Shown in pieces: positions 59,380 through 64,000 of a stretch of DNA of 64,000 bases. Each line of letters opens with the position of its first letter. Positions within the stretch are counted from its first letter, which is position 1. The notes below the pieces were generated by a model. That model ran no database searches, had not been told where the DNA came from, and worked only from the letters and a program-made list of their open reading frames with translations. Where the stretch lies: positions 53,829,080 through 53,893,079 of the forward strand of contig OY292276.1 in assembly GCA_958496175.1 (NCBI GenBank). The letters run 5' to 3'. A program made the translations under genes and the position numbers. This DNA comes from Sisyra terminalis. Taxonomy: Eukaryota > Arthropoda > Insecta > Neuroptera > Sisyridae.

Positions 59380-60185
59380 AATACTAATTCCTAAACTCTG
59401 AAGTGCTACTCAGCTAGGCCATGGCTTATAAACGGACGATAATCGTACAGGGTGATATATGGTGAATATAGCGGAGGGGGTAAGACATCTCATTGAAGTG
59501 CCTCCTTGGCAATCTTTGGGGACAAATGGTCAGGAATTTTCGTGCTGAATGATTACCCTGTCATGTCTTTTGGTAAATTGGGGGTATTTGGGCTTAAATT
59601 TTCGGTTCAACTGCACTAATTACTGCTGATAACATTCATCAGTAAGGGGTTCATTAGATTGGAGTAACTTATGTTTGATTATTCCGATCTGATTTCTCCA
59701 AATGCACAGCAATGACTTCTTGTCATAAATATTCGGTTTCCCTGTTGAAGTTGATACATGGTCGATCTTATCCTATGATTTTCTCCTCTTTGAATTGTCG
59801 AATTAGATCCACTGTTGTTTGTTCCTCATTATGATTCTAAGCAAAAGCTTCTTTTGCTTTTTGAATAAAAATGGTTCGACTTCTTTTGGCTTGATTTAAT
59901 GTCGAACCCAGTTTCCTTGTTTTTGCACCAAATCCATAACTTTTAGATGATTTCCAGCCACTTGTTGACTCACTTCCATGGTTCCTCAATCTCCTCTTAA
60001 AGACATGAATCTTGATCAAATAACTTCTTCAACTCAGGGACTCTAAACTTTACTAGTCTATTTTCGCATTCTTTACCACTGGTATCAAAATTACCATTTT
60101 TAAAATTAAATATTTTTATTGGTGAACTATGTTTCTCATATGCTTCCCACAACAATCGATGCCAATCGACTGCACTTTAAACTAA
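59380..60185 (-). pseudogene. Mariner transposase pseudogene
   Basis: Nearly the whole mariner order is readable on minus: AVDWHRLLWEAYEKH, NGNFD, LVKFRVPELKKLFDQDSC, frameshift, GNHLKVMDLVQKQGNWV, FDNSKRRKS, STSTGKPNIYDKKSLLCIW, LNRKFKPKYPQFTKRHDRV, IIQHENS, KIAKEALQ, DVLPPPLYSP, DYRPFISHGLAE. At least six in-frame stops and one frameshift. Of the DDE residues, the first Asp (GDEKW block) is lost, the second is Glu (HEN for HDN), the third survives in DYRPF. N-terminal start and C-terminal 40 residues not found. The resemblance is to the mauritiana/mellifera side of mariner. Long dead. Confidence 0.85.
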
Positions 60186-63100
60186 AACAATAAATGTAGC
60201 AATTCCCGCAAATAATTTTATGGTCACAAAAGTTGGTATGGTTGGACCACAATGAAAATATGTCATTAACACTTCAGCAAAATGGTAGATAATGATTTTT
60301 GAAGGAAAAGGATAATGTTTTGACGTAAATATAGTTTAAAGTTAATCCGTAGCGATTTAATGATTTATAGTTTATATATTTACTGAAAAATATCTTCAAA
60401 CTATTGTGTTCTTTATAGTCTATAAATACATCGGTAGTTACTAATAACAAACATTTTCAGTTCATATTTCTATAGCAAATAATACTATAGTTATTTTCCA
60501 TTGTAGCAAATACAATTCAAACTTTGACTTAACAAACTAGCAACTAAACTTTTATATTAGTAAAAACTTATAATAAATCAATAAACCATAACAAATTTTA
60601 TACGAAAGATCATTCTTTCCGCCAATTTTTGTTTGGTTTTTATATATTTAGAGTCTTTTTTATTTCATTTTAGTATTGAAGAATGTCTGAATATTTGGTT
60701 TTTAATATGGTTTATTTGAATAGTAAATTAATTTTAATATATGATCACCCGAAATATCGAAATATAAATATTTCAAAAGATTAAAACAATAATAAAACTA
60801 GCAATGATTTTATTGTGGCTCATAAATATATTACGAAAAGTGAATTTAATTAACGAAAATATAAAATGTTAAATATAAAACGACTGAGACTTTTTACGAG
60901 TTTTTATTAAGTTTATAAATTTCAAATGAATATCAGCCACCAAGTCGTATAATAAGTATCGTGTTTTATCTGTAAATGTCACAGCGAATATACTTGATTA
61001 TAATTGATATTGAGTTATTTTATTTCACCATAATTTCAATATATTTATTGCATTATTGTATAGGTAGTTAAAATAGTTTTTGCTATTGGAAGACCGATTT
61101 TGTATTGGGTTTTTGCTAATTATAAAATTGACTGTTTTTTTTTGCCACTATCGAATGCTTATTTTATCAGTACAATTTTGTATTGAAATATTTGTTTATT
61201 TTTTAATTAAATTTATTTCAATATCTGCCGTAAGTTTTGATTAAAAATTTGGGTAAAGAGGGCAAGTAGGATCACGAATCTCAAACTTAAATATATGGAG
61301 GTTTTTTTTGTCCAATTATCTGTAGTTTTTAGCAAATAACTTCAATATAATTCGTTTGAAATAAGTTTATTCAGGGGACCACTGTATTGGTATAATGTAG
61401 TTACACAAATACTATAAAATTGACTAAAAAAAAATTAAAAATATTTTTTCTGTCTAATTTCGGAATTTGATGAGAATCATCCGTATACAGATTGCAAATA
61501 AAATTCAATAAATACAATATTTTTATCTGAGCTTAAGTTTCTTTCAGTCCTAACCATTTCTTTTCAATTTCAAAATCTGAAACCAACATCACAACAAAGA
61601 CGTATAATATTTTTATATTGAATTTTTCGTTGAAAAAAATCACTTGAATATAAAATGTCTACAATTTTATTATTGAAATAAACAAAACAAATTTTGTCAA
61701 GTCATTCGAATCCGTATTATGCTATCAATCAGTAAGATTGATGGCTTTTCTGTTAACCACAACTTCAAAATATCAGAAGAATGCAATTTAAAAAGAAAAT
61801 GTCATATTGTAGGAGTCGACTGGATATTATATGCCGCATATACAATTTGGTACAGTGCATAAATATTTCAGTTTTTGTTCTAACAATTGACCAAAAGAAC
61901 TTGATTTTTATTAGATCATAAATGGTTAAATGACTTCATTTCTTTGTTTAAGTATGACTACATCTCGTTATTTACGAAGATATTTTTAATACAAAAGTCT
62001 TGCAAAATGAAGAATTTTTAGATGAAATATTATATATCAAAGAAAGTAATGTTGTGTGAAAAGTGAAGATTTTAAAAGTGGAACACTTTTCGAGTGTATA
62101 ATTCAATATATTTACTCCCTAGAGTCCTGGAAATGATGAATTAGCTCTAATAACACAAGCCTACAAAAAATACTTTTCAAAAATTGTTTTGATTTCAATT
62201 TATAGTTCATTTCAATATATTTTTGTGCACTTATTTCAAATATGAAATCATTGTTCTTCTTTCACAGTAGGTTTTCCACAAAATGTGGTAATATATTAGG
62301 AATAAATAGCAATGATTGCAATTTAAAAAAAATGTTTTTTTTCTTGGATATTTATCTTTAATTGAATAAATATCTTAAGTAATACAATTTTGATGCATTA
62401 AATCAATTAAAATAGATATTTAACATAATTATTAGGGTTCTAAGTCCTTATAGAAACGTTTGTGCCTTCTATTTAAACTTCTTTTAGTGCTTTTTCTGTT
62501 GTGAGCAAACTGTGCATCGTCGTTTTTTACATCCATTTTTTTTAATACCTTGATGAAATCTCTCCCCTTGCTTCCCGAAAATAACACTAAGATTTTCAGG
62601 AAAGTAGACGTGGGTCAATGGAGAAAATGGGCTTTTAAGCTCACGTTGCACCCTAACTTCTTGAGGATTTCGACAACAATAGACCTGTATCTAGGATCCT
62701 TTTTGTTTCCGAAAATATTGCTAACAAATTGTAAAGATAACTAAGCTAATTTTTTCTTTTCTGGCATTTTCATGACAAAACAGCTATTCTCCAAAAGTTT
62801 TCGAATATCCGGTCCAACAAATATACTTTCATTCTACTTCGCCTTGAACAATCCAGGGAACATTTCACAAAAATATTTAAAACATACTTTTTCTTTTGAA
62901 AATGTTTCAAAAAATTTGTTTATAACTCCTAATTTAAAGTTAGGTATTTTTTTTTTTAATGCAATGTTCTTTTTACGAGCCTCTAATGTTTTCCGAACTT
63001 TGAAGTATATTTTTAAAGTAATCAAACGCTAAGTAGATTTATTTTAGGGATTTTTATTCAATTATAGGCTTACATTTATGTGCCAACATAGAAAATAACA

Positions 63101-63204
63101 AAAATATTAGAGATGTAATTTGTAACAAAACTTTAAGGGATGATTTTCTTTCATTATTTTTTGCAAAATCAGTGCAAAAAATACCTTAAATATCTGTTAT
63201 TATA
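60186..63204. other. No recognisable gene in 3 kb
   Basis: Very A+T-rich. Frames at 62550-62744 and 62772-63032 were read and have no familiar motif. Confidence 0.45.
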
Positions 63205-63790
63205 GTAGGTGTACCGAAAAAGAATGTTGTTTTTAAACAATAGTCATTTGATTACCATTTATCTGCTTAAAAATTATTTCATTTCAAAGTGGTACTAAAG
63301 TTATTTTATGATTAGAGTAATTTATCTACTTAGTAAAAATAACAAAATATTTTTTATTCCGAAATCTATATTGAAATGGTAGGACCAAAAACCCGAAAGA
63401 ATATAAATTCGGTATTGTATGCTTATAGTTTCACAGAATAACAATGCAAAGTTGTTACTAAAAACATTTTCAATGTTTATCTAACTACATTAGAAGCTCA
63501 TTAATGCCAAATGAGTTTTTTTAAATTCAAATTCGATGATTTTAATTTCTCCAACTAGTACCAAAGAAATATGACAAAAAATGTAACCAATAAGAAGTTA
63601 AGGGAGGAAATGGTGCCAAATGTATGCCTGCAAGTCGAAGAGCTGTCAAATAATCCTAATCAATCTTAATCAATCGGTCTAATACCCAAAAGTGTCCAGA
63701 AAATATTAATAGAGAAAATTCTGTGCTGCAATATGGTAATGCAAGACTTTATTGCAAAAGAAAAGCCCTGGGAAAAACTAATTAATTAAG
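63205..63790 (+). mobile_element. Mariner-type non-autonomous copy
   Basis: Starts GTAGGTGTACCGAAAAAG, the degraded form of the 50.4-kb terminus, and matches the 36.3-37.0 kb copy read in reverse through ATTCCGAAATCTATATTG, GGTGCCAAATGTATGCC, ATACCCAAAAGTG and GGTAATGCAAGACTT. No intact frame. The right end, around ACTAATTAATTAAG, is not clearly defined. Confidence 0.55.
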
Positions 63791-63817
63791 GAACAGGTGA
63801 CATTGCCGTACTCTTTA

Positions 63818-64000
63818 CAGAGGTGTGAAAATTATTAGACTCAAGACAACTCAAGAGAAAAAAAAACACATTTTTGTTTTTAAATGTCATAAATTAAAAA
63901 ATTACAATAATTTCACTCATCTAATATCTTGTGTGGTACCCTTTATTGTTTATAATTTATTTTTTCCATCCTGGCATGCTCTTTACAATTTTTTTTCATT
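63818..64000 (-). mobile_element. Tc1-like element end with transposase tail
   Basis: Terminus CAGAGGTGTGAAAATTATTA follows TA (63816-63817), the Tc1 target. On minus, the frame ending at the stop 63921-63923 reads KKIVKSMPGWKK, stop, IINNKGYHTRY. This is the Tc1 transposase C-terminus (SMP.R...VI..KG..T.Y). One in-frame stop shows decay. The rest of the element lies beyond the window. Confidence 0.8.

Noticed and set aside
1..64000. CRISPR arrays, rRNA, prokaryotic operons or endogenous viral genes
   Set aside because: No regularly spaced short repeats with unique spacers, no rRNA-like conserved stretches, no Shine-Dalgarno-led gene strings, and no capsid, protease or envelope-like frames were seen.

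Overview
The window is strongly A+T-rich eukaryotic DNA, most likely from an insect or another arthropod. The evidence is its repeat content: mariner and Tc1 transposase relics, hAT-type foldback elements with 8-bp target duplications, Helitrons with A^T insertion and CTAG ends, Penelope-like retroelement (PLE) pieces, and non-LTR retrotransposon scraps. I see no intact host protein-coding gene, tRNA, rRNA or CRISPR array. Nearly every long open frame is a chance frame in A+T-rich DNA; the few meaningful ones are decayed transposon proteins. The window reads as intergenic or intronic sequence built by repeated transposon insertion.

Layout. From 1 to 13 kb there is a decayed PLE inverted pair (2.2-2.5 kb), a 481-bp foldback (5.28-5.76 kb), a young PLE copy with 110-bp inverted arms, a reverse-transcriptase fragment and a hammerhead ribozyme (7.31-8.13 kb), a mariner-type end (8.9-9.2 kb), a foldback of about 614 bp (9.7-10.3 kb) and a small inverted-repeat element in one full and one partial copy (11.8-12.5 kb). 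From 13 to 26 kb there are two adjacent copies of a foldback (13.1-14.0 kb), a 1004-bp hAT-type foldback (15.1-16.1 kb), a tandem duplication (18.0-18.7 kb), short hAT-like elements (19.0 and 23.5 kb) and a 244-bp inverted-repeat element (22.5 kb). From 26 to 36 kb there are short direct repeats, a PLE end split by a 552-bp Helitron (30.0 kb), a 1487-bp hAT foldback (31.3-32.8 kb), a G+C-rich island (about 33.0-33.3 kb), and a hammerhead-bearing foldback with a 1005-bp hAT foldback inserted in it (34.0-35.3 kb). From 36 to 43 kb there are mariner-like material, a family whose ends read GGGGCGAAA...GGGGTACC, and a duplicated segment in which one copy holds a 2424-bp Helitron and the other is the empty site. 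From 43 to 64 kb there are non-LTR scraps, another copy of the 36.8-kb repeat, a third hammerhead (55.9 kb), a 364-bp tandem array (56.0-57.1 kb), two mariner/Tc1-superfamily pseudogenes (58.7-60.2 kb), a further mariner-type copy (63.2 kb) and the end of a Tc1 element at the window edge.

The most interesting theme is self-cleaving RNA. Hammerhead-type motifs occur in at least three repeat families. Three have an intact CUGANGA...GAAA core: 8.0 kb plus, 34.1 kb minus, 55.9 kb plus. Sister copies carry core mutations (2.35, 20.4 and 27.6 kb). All sit next to or inside inverted-repeat arms, and all three intact motifs share a very short self-complementary stem III and one extra A before stem II. 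Hammerheads in PLE terminal repeats are established knowledge; how these families relate, and whether those without visible reverse transcriptase are mobilised in trans, is open.
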